This document shows, piece by piece, positions 27,901 through 35,468 of a stretch of DNA of 64,000 nt. Position 1 is the stretch's first letter. Each line of letters begins with the position of its first letter. Where the stretch lies: NCBI RefSeq assembly GCF_000412185.1, contig NZ_ASJA01000010.1:1-64000 (forward strand). The letters are read 5' to 3'. Origin of the DNA: Euryhalocaulis caribicus (GTDB taxonomy: Bacteria > Pseudomonadota > Alphaproteobacteria > Caulobacterales > Maricaulaceae). The translations under genes and the position numbers were made by a program. The notes below the pieces were generated by a model that saw nothing but the letters and a program-made list of their open reading frames with translations, made no database searches and was not told the DNA's origin.

Positions 27901-28134
27901 GCCGGGGACCGCGAGCATGGCGGTGGCGAGCGGATAAGTGACCTGGTCCTCCACCACTTGCGGTGCCTGGCCGGGATAGGTGGTCTTGACGATGACTTGG
28001 ACGTCGGAGAGGTCGGGAATGGCGTCCAGCGGCGTCGTACGCAACGACTGAACGCCCCAGCCCCCGATCAGCAGGGCAATGACGATCACCAGCAAACGGT
28101 TGGCGATCGACCAGCGGATCAGTGAGCCGATCAT
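24982..28134 (-). CDS. cusA: Heavy-metal RND efflux permease, CusA-like
   Basis: CusA is the inner-membrane proton-driven pump that exports Cu(I)/Ag(I) through a tripartite complex. The 1050-aa length, 12 predicted transmembrane segments and the N-terminal RTTPLDAIPDLSDVQVIV signature of the heavy-metal RND group fit. Methionines occur where the E. coli Cu(I) relay lies, for example in NRIDMLATGIK and APLTMIETTIQ. The conserved DATIVMIENVH segment of transmembrane helix 4 is present. It overlaps cusB by ATGA (28131-28134). Silver versus copper preference cannot be read from the sequence. Confidence 0.95.
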   Translation of the reverse strand: MIGSLIRWSIANRLLVIVIALLIGGWGVQSLRTTPLDAIPDLSDVQVIVKTTYPGQAPQVVEDQVTYPLATAMLAVPGAKTVRGYSFFNDSYVYVIFEEGTDLYWARSRVLEYLSQVAPQLPDETEPALGPDATGVGWIFQYALVDRTGHHDLAELRAIQDWFLKYELQTVEGVSEVAAIGGMVKQYQVVADPNKLRAYGLPLSRVREAIQQGNMETGGRVIEMAEAEYMVRASGYINSIKDLEQIPLKVSADGAPVLLKDVANIRLGPELRRGVGELNGQGEAAGGVVIMRWGGNALATIDRVKEKLEQLETGLPDGVEIVTTYDRSGLIERAIDTLSEKLIEEFIIVALVCALFLFHLRSALVVAISLPLGVLGAFIVMNAQGLNANIMSLGGIAIAVGAMVDATIVMIENVHARLEGKEVSGRERWRLIGEACVEVGPPLFFSLLIITLSFMPIFALEAQEGRMFKPLAFTKTYAMAAATALSVTLVPVLIGLLVRGKIAPEHKNPVNRVLTAAYRPVIGFTTARPWITLGLAGLVMATALIPASRLGAEFMPDLNEGDLLYMPSAYPAVSVGKMSQILQQTDKLIATIPEVETVYGKAGRAETATDPAPLTMIETTIQLKPREEWREGVTLDSLKAELNELVQVPSLTNVWTMPIKNRIDMLATGIKTPVGVKIAGPDLETIGEIGRRIEDVVGEVPGTASVYSERVTGGRFIDIDVDREAAARFGLNVSDAHDVVRTAIGGMTISQSVEGLQRFPINLRYPREMRDSPQDLRSLPIVTPMGAEIPLGRIAAIQVTEGPGMIRSENARQTGWVYIDVAGRDLGSFVADARETVASDIELPAGYSIVWSGQYEYMQRAKQRFALVVPVMVAIIMLLLFLNFRNIADVLIIMGTLPLALVGGLWLMFLAGFNLSVAVAVGFIALAGVAVEIGVLMIMYLRQELTAAEKRAATQGRKLEAGELVEAIRRGALRRLRPIMMTFSVIVAGLLPIMYGHGTGSEIMRRIAAPMIGGIVSATLLALVVVPAVYLLWRRRALSVGLGPVERPEQ

Positions 28135-29750
28135 TGTTCCGCCTCCCCTGCGACTGCGGGCGCTATGGCGGTGACCGTGTAGCTCTCGCCAGTTTCTTGC
28201 AGACTGAACTCGACCTGGTCGCCAGTTTCGATGTCGCCCAGGACCACATCCGGAGCGACCTCAAAGTCCATACGCATGGCGGGCCACCCGATGGCGGGAA
28301 TCGGCTCGTGAGAAAGATTGACGGTCCGGGCTTGCGCATCGACTGCGTTTAGCACGCCAACGCCCTCCGCCGCCGCGGAGACGTCCATTCCCATGCCGCC
28401 TGAATCCGGCTGATCCATGTTCATCTTGTCCATGGACATCTCTCTCGGAAGACCGGACTTCTCCCCGGGTTCCTCGAAACCCGGCGTATCGAGCCGCATC
28501 AGGGCGGCGTCCAGGCTGGCTTCGGAGTCGATCAGGAACTGGCCCGAGACGACGACCCTCTCGCCCTCAGCGAGGCCGGAGAGGATTTCCACACGATCTC
28601 CGGCGCTGGCGCCGGCTGTAACCTGCGCTGGCCGGAAGCGGCCCGCGCCCAGCGCTAAGATAACCCGGTCGCCGTCAGCGCCACGGATCAAAGCCGCTTG
28701 CGGAATAGTCACTCCGGCGCCTGCCGGCGTGTCGCCGCTCTCCAGCCTGATATTGGCGTACATATTCGGCTTCAAACGGCCGTCAGAATTCGAAAACCGC
28801 AGGCGGACCCGTACGGTCCGCGCGTCGGCATCGGCCGTGGGATAAACATAATCGACCTCGCCGGACCAGCGCTCGCTAGGAAACGAAGCCAAGGTCATGG
28901 TCGCGTCCTGCCCTTCGGCGACTGTTCCCGCCGCGCTCTCGAAAACGTCGGCGATCACCCAGACCGTGGAAAGATCAGCCAGACGCATTGCAGTCTGACC
29001 CGGCATCAACTGCGCGCCTTCGCGGACATTCATTTCGGTGACCACGCCGTTTTGCGGCGCATAGACCGGGATTGACCGGCGCGTCGCGCCGGATGAGGCT
29101 AGGCTTTCGATCTGGGCTTGCGTCATTCCGAGGGACCGCAACCGCTCGGTGGCGGCCCCGGTCAAGGCCGGTCTGCCAAGACGGCGCGCCTGGAGATATT
29201 CAGATTGCGCACTGACCAGCTTCGGCGAGTAGAGCTGGAACAGCAGGTCGCCGCGCTGGACGCGCGCGCCCATCGACGCCACGGTCAAGCGCTCTACCCA
29301 GCCTTCAGACCGCACAGTGACGACCGATTCCTGATCTTCGTTGGCGGTTACATAGCCCACTGTCTCGATGCGTTCTGACAAATCCTCCCGCGCGGCAGTC
29401 GCGGTGCGCACGCCGATATTGTTGACCACGGCCGGATTGATGCGGAGCGCCGGTTCATCGCCCTCCGCCGCGCCCGCTTCATCGGCATAGACAGGAACCA
29501 GATCCATCCCCATGGGCGACTTGCCCGGCTCATCGCGCCGATAGCTCGGATCCATCGGCGCTTTCCAGTACAGAATTTCACGCGCTTGTGGTTTGCCGCC
29601 GCCGGGGCCTCTATCGCCGCCGTCCGGCTGTTCATCCATTTCCATCCCGGAAGACTGAGGTACACCGCCGGTCAGACGCGCGGAGAGGTATCCGCTCGCA
29701 GCCGCGGCGGCCAGCAAGACTGTGATCAAGGTGATGCGTGACGGGCTCAT
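28131..29750 (-). CDS. cusB: Efflux RND periplasmic adaptor, CusB-CusF fusion
   Basis: The 539-aa adaptor has an N-terminal membrane anchor, a heavy-metal-binding segment (YWKAPMDPSYRRDEPGKSP then MGMDLVPVY), barrel-sandwich/helical-hairpin and beta-barrel domains, and a C-terminal CusF-like domain marked by GWPAMRMDF, the Trp-x2-Met-x-Met copper site of CusF. In E. coli CusF is a separate periplasmic chaperone; here it is covalently joined to the adaptor. It bridges CusA and the TolC-like channel, and both gene junctions overlap, indicating a tightly coupled operon. Confidence 0.95.
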   Translation of the reverse strand: MSPSRITLITVLLAAAAASGYLSARLTGGVPQSSGMEMDEQPDGGDRGPGGGKPQAREILYWKAPMDPSYRRDEPGKSPMGMDLVPVYADEAGAAEGDEPALRINPAVVNNIGVRTATAAREDLSERIETVGYVTANEDQESVVTVRSEGWVERLTVASMGARVQRGDLLFQLYSPKLVSAQSEYLQARRLGRPALTGAATERLRSLGMTQAQIESLASSGATRRSIPVYAPQNGVVTEMNVREGAQLMPGQTAMRLADLSTVWVIADVFESAAGTVAEGQDATMTLASFPSERWSGEVDYVYPTADADARTVRVRLRFSNSDGRLKPNMYANIRLESGDTPAGAGVTIPQAALIRGADGDRVILALGAGRFRPAQVTAGASAGDRVEILSGLAEGERVVVSGQFLIDSEASLDAALMRLDTPGFEEPGEKSGLPREMSMDKMNMDQPDSGGMGMDVSAAAEGVGVLNAVDAQARTVNLSHEPIPAIGWPAMRMDFEVAPDVVLGDIETGDQVEFSLQETGESYTVTAIAPAVAGEAEQ

Positions 29751-30988
29751 GGCGCGCCTCCCGTGAGATAGTCGATCTCGGCCCAGGCTTTGGCCTGATC
29801 GACGCGGAGCTTCAGTCGATTGAGTTCCGCATCGAGCTCGGCGAGCTGGCTGCGGATCAGTTCGGGGAAATCGGCGTTTCCACCGCCATAGGCGGTTATC
29901 GAGGCCTCCGCGGTTTCCCCGGCGCGAACTGTCACTGCCCGGTCATAGAGGTCGATGCGCGCCTGCAGCCCGGTCCAGTCCGCATAGGCGCGGCCCAGAT
30001 CGCGGCGCAGATCAAGCAGTTCCGCCGAACGGGCCAACTCGGCCGCGCCGCGTTCCTTGATCTCCGCCGAAAGTTTTTTGTCTTGCCGCTTGTTGGTGAA
30101 AAGCGGAATCGAGACGCTGACGCCGACGCTGGCAAAATCAGCTCTTCCGCCGCCGCGCAAACCGTAGCCGCCCTCCAGCGCCCACGATGGCTTGTAGGCT
30201 TCCTCTGCAATCTCGGTATCAATGTCCTGCGCCAGAACTTCAGCATTTTTCAGACGTATGGCGGGATGACCAGCCAGTGCGGTTTCCATGATTTCGAGAG
30301 ATGGCGGTTCCGCAAGTTGGGGCATCGCGGCGGGCATGGGCCGCGCCGTAGCCTCGCCCACATATCGGGCAAGCACAGCCTGCGCGGTCGCCTCCTGCCG
30401 GCGCAATTCCGCCAGACGGTCGTCAAGCAGGGCGAGCTCCAGCTCCGCGCGCAATACGTCCTGGCTGGTCATAAGTCCGGAGGCGAACGCCGCGCTTAAT
30501 GAATCAATCAGCTCATCCACCGCTTCACGGCTCTGGCGGATATAGTCCTGCGCCTTGGTCCAGTAATAACGGTCCAGCCAGGCCAGCCTGGTCTCAAGCT
30601 CGATCCGGCGAAGGGTCAGCGCTTTACGCTCTCTTTCGCCCTCGGCCTCGGCGCGGCGGCGTTCGCCGTTGAGCGCCAGCGTGCCGCCCTTGGGAAACTC
30701 TTGCCGAAAACCAGCCTGAATTTGCGTCATCGGTTCCTGATCAAAAGCAAACGTATCGACCGGGAAATTCGCAAGACCGACGCGTGCGGTTGGATCGGGA
30801 AGCTGGGCCTCGGCGACGGCGCGGTCTTCCAGCGCCTCGGCTTTCGCTTCAAATCGCTCAGCAGCCGGGTCGCGGGCGCTCAAGGCGATGGCTACAGCCT
30901 CCTCAAAGCGCAATGGCGGCGGGAATTCCGCCGCAGGCGCGGCGCCGGCGAGCGCCCAGGCGAGCGCCGCTCCAGAAAACATAGTCAT
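29747..30988 (-). CDS. cusC: TolC-family outer-membrane efflux channel (CusC-like)
   Basis: The 413-aa protein has a Sec signal peptide (MFSGAALAWALAGAAPAAEF) and two long coiled-coil repeats typical of outer-membrane efflux proteins. It forms the exit duct of the tripartite metal pump. The start at 30988 follows an AGGA site 8 bases upstream; the ATG at 31024 would place a polar stretch before the signal peptide. It is first in the tight tolC-cusB-cusA array and overlaps cusB by ATGA. Confidence 0.93.
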   Translation of the reverse strand: MTMFSGAALAWALAGAAPAAEFPPPLRFEEAVAIALSARDPAAERFEAKAEALEDRAVAEAQLPDPTARVGLANFPVDTFAFDQEPMTQIQAGFRQEFPKGGTLALNGERRRAEAEGERERKALTLRRIELETRLAWLDRYYWTKAQDYIRQSREAVDELIDSLSAAFASGLMTSQDVLRAELELALLDDRLAELRRQEATAQAVLARYVGEATARPMPAAMPQLAEPPSLEIMETALAGHPAIRLKNAEVLAQDIDTEIAEEAYKPSWALEGGYGLRGGGRADFASVGVSVSIPLFTNKRQDKKLSAEIKERGAAELARSAELLDLRRDLGRAYADWTGLQARIDLYDRAVTVRAGETAEASITAYGGGNADFPELIRSQLAELDAELNRLKLRVDQAKAWAEIDYLTGGAP

Positions 30989-31104
30989 GGTGGTGTCCTG
31001 CACTGATGACCGGGCAAGCTGCATGGACGCGCTTCAAAGGCGCCCTACGCAGCCATCGTTCAGATCCAGAGACTTTTTTCGGATGTCCTGGACCGGAGGG
31101 GCGC

Positions 31105-31458
31105 CTACTGACGAATCCCGTTTTCGTGATCCTCAGAACCGGACTCCGACATCGCCATCATCATGCGACGGCAGCTCTTCATCATGTCGGACATAGCCTG
31201 ACGCCCCTCCTCGGTTATGGCGTCCGAATCCATCATCATACCGGACCCGTTCGTCATCCCGTTATCGGTCATCCGCTCCATCATGCCGGAATCGCCGTCC
31301 TTCTTCATCGTTGGCGCAGGTGCATCGTTCGCTTGTGGCGCGCGTTCCCGCGCATTCTCGGCAGCGGCGTCCCGGGCGGAAGCGTCCTGCGCCGCCGCTT
31401 GGACTGCGAAAATCGTAGTCAGGGCCGCCGCAGCGGCCAGCGTGATCGTGGAGTTCAT
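31105..31458 (-). CDS. Secreted Met-rich protein of the Cus operon
   Basis: The 117-aa product has a signal peptide (MNSTITLAAAAALTTIFAVQ, AAAQ) and a mature region rich in Met (MMERMTDNGMTNGSGMMM; MMKSC-RRMMMAM) with one Cys. Met clusters of this kind bind Cu(I)/Ag(I) in the periplasm. ATG 31458 follows an AGGAGAC site; the upstream ATG at 31491 would add an Arg-rich leader. It is 116 bp upstream of tolC and likely heads that transcript. No named family is recognised. Confidence 0.75.
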   Translation of the reverse strand: MNSTITLAAAAALTTIFAVQAAAQDASARDAAAENARERAPQANDAPAPTMKKDGDSGMMERMTDNGMTNGSGMMMDSDAITEEGRQAMSDMMKSCRRMMMAMSESGSEDHENGIRQ

Positions 31459-31557
31459 GGTTCGTCTCCTCATGCCCCGTCTACGGAGCACATTCAGTTT
31501 CCAGAAAGTCGGTTGAATCCGGGACGGAGGCTAAAGCTCGCGGCCTGCGGACAAAGA

Positions 31558-31920
31558 TCACGACGTCTGGAGTCGAGGAGGCGGTGGATCAGTATTTAAT
31601 AGTGAGTCGCCCCGGCGAGTCGGACCGGGCCAATTAAATGAATGGGGCGCAAAGAGAATATCGTCCGAAGAAGCGGAAAGAAGCGCGGCGGACCATAAGC
31701 CGCCAGTGCAGCTCAACAGACACGGTGTCGCGCAATCCGGCATCGAGGCCCTGACATCGCATTTATCGCAATGATCGCATTCCTCCATGGATTCCATAGC
31801 GCCTGAATGGCCTGAGAGGACCGGACTTGAGAATGTAGATATGAACTCCGCACGCGCCTGGAAAACAGGGGCGCTGGCGAAAACCGCCGCCAGAAGCAGG
31901 GAGAGAACAAGCCGGATCAT
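31558..31920 (-). CDS. Secreted Cys-rich small protein
   Basis: From ATG 31920 the product is 120 aa with a clear signal peptide (MIRLVLSLLLAAVFASAPVF). The mature part holds a Cys cluster ECDHCDKCD followed by DCATPCLLSC, suited to soft-metal binding in the periplasm. The ribosome site is weak, and an ATG at 32004 is an alternative, though it would bury the signal peptide. A similar Cys/His-rich secreted protein lies at 38741-39214. Function is inferred from composition and the surrounding copper genes. Confidence 0.65.
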   Translation of the reverse strand: MIRLVLSLLLAAVFASAPVFQARAEFISTFSSPVLSGHSGAMESMEECDHCDKCDVRASMPDCATPCLLSCTGGLWSAALLSASSDDILFAPHSFNWPGPTRRGDSLLNTDPPPPRLQTS

Positions 31921-32014
31921 ATCATCACTATATCGGATGCGAATGCGTGAAGCATTAACACCTGCAGTGAAGGAGGAACATCGACTCGGATGCGCCTCCT
32001 TCACGGGGTTTCAT

Positions 32015-32116
32015 TCACGGACAGAGTGGACAGCCCGTCAGCATTGGCCCAGCGAATGCTGCAACCGGAATGGCGAGCGCAATCAATGCGCCAGCGGCAA
32101 TGGTGAATTTACGCAT
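32015..32116 (-). CDS. 33-aa secreted peptide ending in CPLCP
   Basis: A very short gene with an excellent AAGGAGGTGAAC-ATG ribosome site. The product has a textbook signal peptide (MRKFTIAAGALIALAIPVAA, then AFA) predicted to release an ~11-residue mature peptide, GPMLTGCPLCP, with a CxxC pair. A MerR-type promoter with a 19-bp spacer lies directly upstream (32148-32178), so metal-induced expression is likely. I do not recognise a family. Possible roles: a metal-binding or sensing peptide in the periplasm, or a translated leader for the Cys-rich gene 94 bp downstream. Confidence 0.7.
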   Translation of the reverse strand: MRKFTIAAGALIALAIPVAAFAGPMLTGCPLCP

Positions 32117-32147
32117 GTTCACCTCCTTTTTGATCAGTGATGTCTTT

Positions 32148-32178
32148 TTATACAGTCCGTACCGTCATACGGGGTCAA
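32148..32178 (-). promoter_or_regulatory. MerR-type promoter (19-bp spacer) of the 33-aa peptide
   Basis: On the minus strand TTGACC (32178-32173) and GTATAA (32153-32148) are separated by 19 bp, the overlong spacer that MerR-family activators untwist. The spacer CCGTATGACGGTACGGACT contains CCGTA/TACGG arms and agrees at 14 of 19 positions with the promoter at 32566-32596. Confidence 0.7.
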
Positions 32179-32209
32179 GCCCGAGGCTTCATTTTATGAG
32201 CGCCCGCCA

Positions 32210-32530
32210 TCACGCTGCAGCCTTACGGCATATATCGGCGCAATGACGACAAGCTTCAGCGCAGCGCTGACAGGCCGCCTGATCGTGCTTATCGCATTCA
32301 GCGGCGCATGCTGCGCAAATCTCTGCGCAAAAGGCGCGCCATTTGCCGGCTAGAGGCGAATGACGCGCAACGGCGCGGGCGGTCGCCTGGCAAATCTCTG
32401 CGCAATCCAGGCACAAACGCAGACAAGCCGTCATTTCGCGCTCGCCAATGCAGCAATCGACACAGGTTTCGCAAGACTCCACACAATCCAGGCACGCCTG
32501 GACACACTCGTTTAGTATCGGTTCGTTCAT
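32210..32530 (-). CDS. Four-helix-bundle copper-binding protein (Csp-like)
   Basis: The 106-aa protein is packed with Cys in CxxC and CxxxC spacing (CVQACLDCVESCETCVDCC, then CLRLCLDCAEIC), the pattern of copper storage proteins whose four-helix bundle is lined with Cys that hold many Cu(I) ions. There is no signal peptide, matching the cytosolic Csp3 class. ATG 32530 lies 6 bases after GGAG; ATGs at 32536 and 32542 are alternatives. A MerR-type promoter overlaps the end of the regulator gene directly upstream. Confidence 0.85.
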   Translation of the reverse strand: MNEPILNECVQACLDCVESCETCVDCCIGEREMTACLRLCLDCAEICQATARAVARHSPLAGKWRAFCAEICAACAAECDKHDQAACQRCAEACRHCADICRKAAA

Positions 32531-32565
32531 CGTCATCTCCAAAATACCTAATCAGGAGTTCCAAC

Positions 32566-32596
32566 TCCTAACGTCCGTACCGTGGACCGGAGTCAA
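32566..32596 (-). promoter_or_regulatory. MerR-type promoter (19-bp spacer) of the Csp-like gene
   Basis: TTGACT (32596-32591) and TTAGGA (32571-32566) on the minus strand flank a 19-bp spacer CCGGTCCACGGTACGGACG. Its second half (ACGGTACGGAC) is identical to that at 32148-32178. The -35 hexamer overlaps the stop of the MerR gene at 32593. Confidence 0.7.
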
Positions 32597-33021
32597 GCGA
32601 CGTCCGACAAACCTTCTGAATCAAGAAATTTTAGTATTGTGCAGCGATCCGAGGCGGCCCCTTCTCGCGGACAAGACTCAACCATGGCGACAAGCGCGTC
32701 CCTCATTGCTTGAAGGCGAGCGATCTTTTTCTCCACATCCTCAAGCTTGGTCTGGGTCTTGGCGCGAACTTCGTCGCACTGGGCCGCAGGGTCGCTTCTC
32801 AATGCAAGAAGGTCATGGATTTCGCGTAGAGAAAAACCCAAGCCCTGAGCCTGTTTGATAAATTGCAATTTACGGATGGCGTCAGCGGGATAGGCGCGAT
32901 AGCCCCCACCCGCAGGGCGCGCCGGCTGTTCGAGCAACCCTTTGCGTTCGTAAAACCGAATTGTCTCGACGCTGACACCAGCCTGTCTGGCGGCTCGCCC
33001 AATCGTCAGTGACTTAGCCAT
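32593..33021 (-). CDS. MerR-family metal-responsive regulator
   Basis: The 142-aa protein has the MerR winged helix at the N-terminus (TIGRAARQAGVSVETIRFYE, RKGLL) and a dimerisation helix ending in a metal loop. Cysteines lie at AAQCDEVR and in SCPREGAASDRC, the three-Cys pattern of Hg/Zn/Pb-type rather than CueR-type sensors. It directly precedes the Csp-like gene, and two promoters with matching 19-bp spacers downstream are its probable targets. Which metal it senses is not decided by sequence; copper-binding targets argue for Cu/Ag, the Cys pattern for divalent thiophilic ions. Confidence 0.85.
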   Translation of the reverse strand: MAKSLTIGRAARQAGVSVETIRFYERKGLLEQPARPAGGGYRAYPADAIRKLQFIKQAQGLGFSLREIHDLLALRSDPAAQCDEVRAKTQTKLEDVEKKIARLQAMRDALVAMVESCPREGAASDRCTILKFLDSEGLSDVA

Positions 33022-33109
33022 TGTCTGCTGCTCGTCTTCATCGGATTAATGTCGTCAATTTTGCTCAATTATCCTTATAATCCCTTGGGGCTTTGAGTGA
33101 GGAATCAAT

Positions 33110-34510
33110 TTAATCCACTGTTTTTAGAGAGCGGCGGCTTTTATGGGGCTTAGGGGCTATGAGCATCGACCCTAAATCCGATCCCACGGACGGATAGGCG
33201 CTGGTCAATCTTTTCAGATCGGCCGATTTCAATCCCGTTTGCATCGCAAGCGCAAAAATATTGATGAGTTCGCTGTAGCCGGGACCCAATAGATGGGCGC
33301 CAAGAATTTCATCGGTGTCATCATCAATGATCACTTTGGCCGCCGCGCAGGTTTCTCCGACCCGGAGATTTGAATACCAACCAGACGTATCGTTGAACTC
33401 GGTCCGGGCGTTACCGCGCGCCTGCGCTTTCTTTTCCGACAAACCCACTCTGGCAAGCTCGGGGATCGTGAATACGGCAGACGGAACGCCGTGATAATCC
33501 GGTTTGGTCTGATTGCCTTTCAACATGTTCGAGGCGGCGACCTTGCCCTCTATCACTGCGACCGGAGTCAAGGGCGCGCCCGCCGTATCCGCCGCGTCGC
33601 CCGCCGCATAGACTCCGGGATTTGAAACGCTTTGCAGATGTTCAGTCACCGATACGCCGCTTTCGGTCCATTCCACACCGCCCTTTTCCAGATCCAAGGC
33701 GTCGAGCATGGGAACCCTGCCCGCGCCGTGCACGACAAGGTTGGCGCTGACGGTTTCTTCATGTCCGTCCTTTGACAGCGTGACCCGGAAATCCCTTCCC
33801 GACGCTTCGACAGAGCAGATTTCGGTTTGTGACTGAAAACCAACGCCCGCCTTACGCCCACGCTGAACCAAGCGATCCACCAGATCGGGATCAAAGGCCT
33901 TCAAGGGGCGGTCGCCATGATCGATTATTAGCGTCTCCGATCCAGCGCGGGCCGCGATATGGGCGGACTCAAATGAAACAAACCCGCCGCCTACAAAAAC
34001 TATCCGGTCAGGCAAGGTATAGAGCTCCATGAACGCCGTGCTGTCGACAAGATGCCCGGCGCCCTCAAAGTCGAGGGAGCGTGGTTTGGCTCCAGACGCA
34101 ATGAGAATTTTGCCGCCTCTGATAACCGAACCGTCCTCAAGCTCCAGAGCGTCTTCGGCGCAAAAGCGCGCCCGGCCATGGAACGTTGTTATTCCCTGAG
34201 ATTCCAGCCCGGTTTCGATGCGGTCCGGCATTTTGGCGGTGAAGGAATTTTTGAAGGCGACAAGTTCCGGCCAATCGATTTTCAGGCCCGATGGCGTTAC
34301 GCCGTTGCCTTCCATGCGCGCGGCCCCGTCGATGATTTCGGCGCCCCGCCGCAGCATTTTCTTCGGATCACAGCCCCGAAGTGCGCAGGTTCCCCCATAG
34401 GGAAGTTCATCAATGACAGCGACCGACCATCCGGCTGAAGCGCATTTACGCGCCGCATTCACCGAGGCCATACCGACGCCGATGACGACAAGATCGAATT
34501 CCCGAGTCAT
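33110..34510 (-). CDS. FAD-dependent pyridine nucleotide-disulfide oxidoreductase (MerA/GR-like)
   Basis: The 466-aa flavoprotein has an N-terminal FAD site (DLVVIGVGMASVNAA), a redox pair GGTCALRGCDPKK with CxxxxC spacing, an NAD(P) site (VFVGGGFVSFESAHIAARAG) and a second FAD segment (GVYAAGDAAD). It stands where merA stands in mer operons, after merT, merP and GDCCVxC. However, it lacks the NmerA domain and the C-terminal vicinal Cys pair that hands Hg(II) to the active site in MerA; it ends PKPHKSRRSLKTVD. It may reduce another thiol or metal-thiol substrate. ATG 34510 follows GGAGGGA and overlaps the upstream stop. Confidence 0.85.
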   Translation of the reverse strand: MTREFDLVVIGVGMASVNAARKCASAGWSVAVIDELPYGGTCALRGCDPKKMLRRGAEIIDGAARMEGNGVTPSGLKIDWPELVAFKNSFTAKMPDRIETGLESQGITTFHGRARFCAEDALELEDGSVIRGGKILIASGAKPRSLDFEGAGHLVDSTAFMELYTLPDRIVFVGGGFVSFESAHIAARAGSETLIIDHGDRPLKAFDPDLVDRLVQRGRKAGVGFQSQTEICSVEASGRDFRVTLSKDGHEETVSANLVVHGAGRVPMLDALDLEKGGVEWTESGVSVTEHLQSVSNPGVYAAGDAADTAGAPLTPVAVIEGKVAASNMLKGNQTKPDYHGVPSAVFTIPELARVGLSEKKAQARGNARTEFNDTSGWYSNLRVGETCAAAKVIIDDDTDEILGAHLLGPGYSELINIFALAMQTGLKSADLKRLTSAYPSVGSDLGSMLIAPKPHKSRRSLKTVD

Positions 34511-34740
34511 GAATTTCCCTCCGCGGGGCAGCATGCCGGTTCCCCTCCCGCCCGCGCGGCCTGGATCGGCGGGCAGGGGACCGTTCCGTAGGAACAAAAT
34601 ACGCAGCAATCGCCATTCTCAGGCCGAAGAAGCGCGCCGCACCCCTTGCAGTCATAGAAAAACTGGCATGCATCAAGAGGCATGGTTTCCTGCTCCGGAT
34701 GACCGCAATCAGGGCAGGTGATGGTCGACAGGCGCGTCAT
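34507..34740 (-). CDS. GDCCVxC domain protein
   Basis: The 77-aa protein carries the defining GDCCVFC motif plus further Cys pairs (TCPDCG, DCKGCG, PACC). This small family is repeatedly found in mercury-resistance operons and is thought to bind thiophilic metal ions in the cytoplasm. Both junctions are ATGA-type overlaps (with merP at 34740 and the oxidoreductase at 34507), so it is translated with them. Confidence 0.92.
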   Translation of the reverse strand: MTRLSTITCPDCGHPEQETMPLDACQFFYDCKGCGALLRPENGDCCVFCSYGTVPCPPIQAARAGGEPACCPAEGNS

Positions 34741-35063
34741 CAGGTTTCGATCGCCTGCGCCGGATACCCGGCCTTCGTGGAGGCGCTGGCGATATCTGAA
34801 ACGGTCGCGACAGACGGGTCGAAAAGGACAATGGCGGTCTTCTGCTCGAAATCGATTTCGACAGATTGCACGCCGCGCACCCGTTTTATGGCGGTTTTAA
34901 CCGTGATCGGACAGGTGGCGCATGTCATGTTTTCAATCGCGAATTTGACCCTTTGAGTTTGAACGGCTGCGCTCGCCTCAAGGCCCGCAGCGCTGGCTGG
35001 AGGCGGCGCGGCTGCCAGAGCCGGAGCGGCCAGCGCAAGTGGAAGAATGAGCGTTTTGATCAT
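34740..35063 (-). CDS. merP: MerP-like periplasmic mercury-binding protein
   Basis: The product has a signal peptide (MIKTLILPLALAAPALAAAP) and one heavy-metal-associated domain with MTCATC, the GMTCxxC-type pair that holds Hg(II). MerP passes the ion to MerT for import and cytosolic reduction. The linker between signal peptide and domain is longer than usual (about 20 Ala/Pro-rich residues). ATG 35063 follows a GAAAGGAAA site; it lies 14 bp behind merT. Confidence 0.92.
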   Translation of the reverse strand: MIKTLILPLALAAPALAAAPPPASAAGLEASAAVQTQRVKFAIENMTCATCPITVKTAIKRVRGVQSVEIDFEQKTAIVLFDPSVATVSDIASASTKAGYPAQAIET

Positions 35064-35076
35064 CGGGTTTCCTTTC

Positions 35077-35433
35077 TCAGTAAAAGAACGGAGCCCACCA
35101 GCCAATCGTGGCCGAGAGGCTGACGAGAAGAGCTGATAGCCATAGAACGATTTTCGTTATGCGGCGGGCCGACGGCCGCGCGCAGCGACCATCCTCTGGG
35201 CAGTCGTTTTTCTGAACGAAATAGACCCGCCAGAATCCAAGGCCGATGAGCGCCAGAGCGGCGGTAATGAAATAGGGTTTATAGGGTTCGAGAGCCGTCA
35301 GGCTGCCAATCCAGGCCCCGCTGACGCCGGTCAGGACCAAAGCCAGCGGCACGATGCAGCAGGTCGAAGCCAGCGCCGCGCCCGCCGCGCCGCCAAAGGC
35401 AAACCAGACATCCCTTGTCTTCCGTCCGTTCAT
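35077..35433 (-). CDS. merT: MerT-like mercuric ion transporter
   Basis: The 118-aa inner-membrane protein has three hydrophobic segments, a vicinal Cys pair in the first (STCCIVP) and a second Cys pair in the loop after the second (DCPEDGRC), the exact layout of MerT. It accepts Hg(II) from MerP and moves it inward. ATG 35433 was preferred to 35469, which lies upstream of the promoter -10 assigned below. It is the first gene of the minus-strand mer operon, divergent from merR. Confidence 0.92.
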   Translation of the reverse strand: MNGRKTRDVWFAFGGAAGAALASTCCIVPLALVLTGVSGAWIGSLTALEPYKPYFITAALALIGLGFWRVYFVQKNDCPEDGRCARPSARRITKIVLWLSALLVSLSATIGWWAPFFY

Positions 35434-35468
35434 GTACTCAGCTCTGCGCTTCCATGGATTCCATCTCA

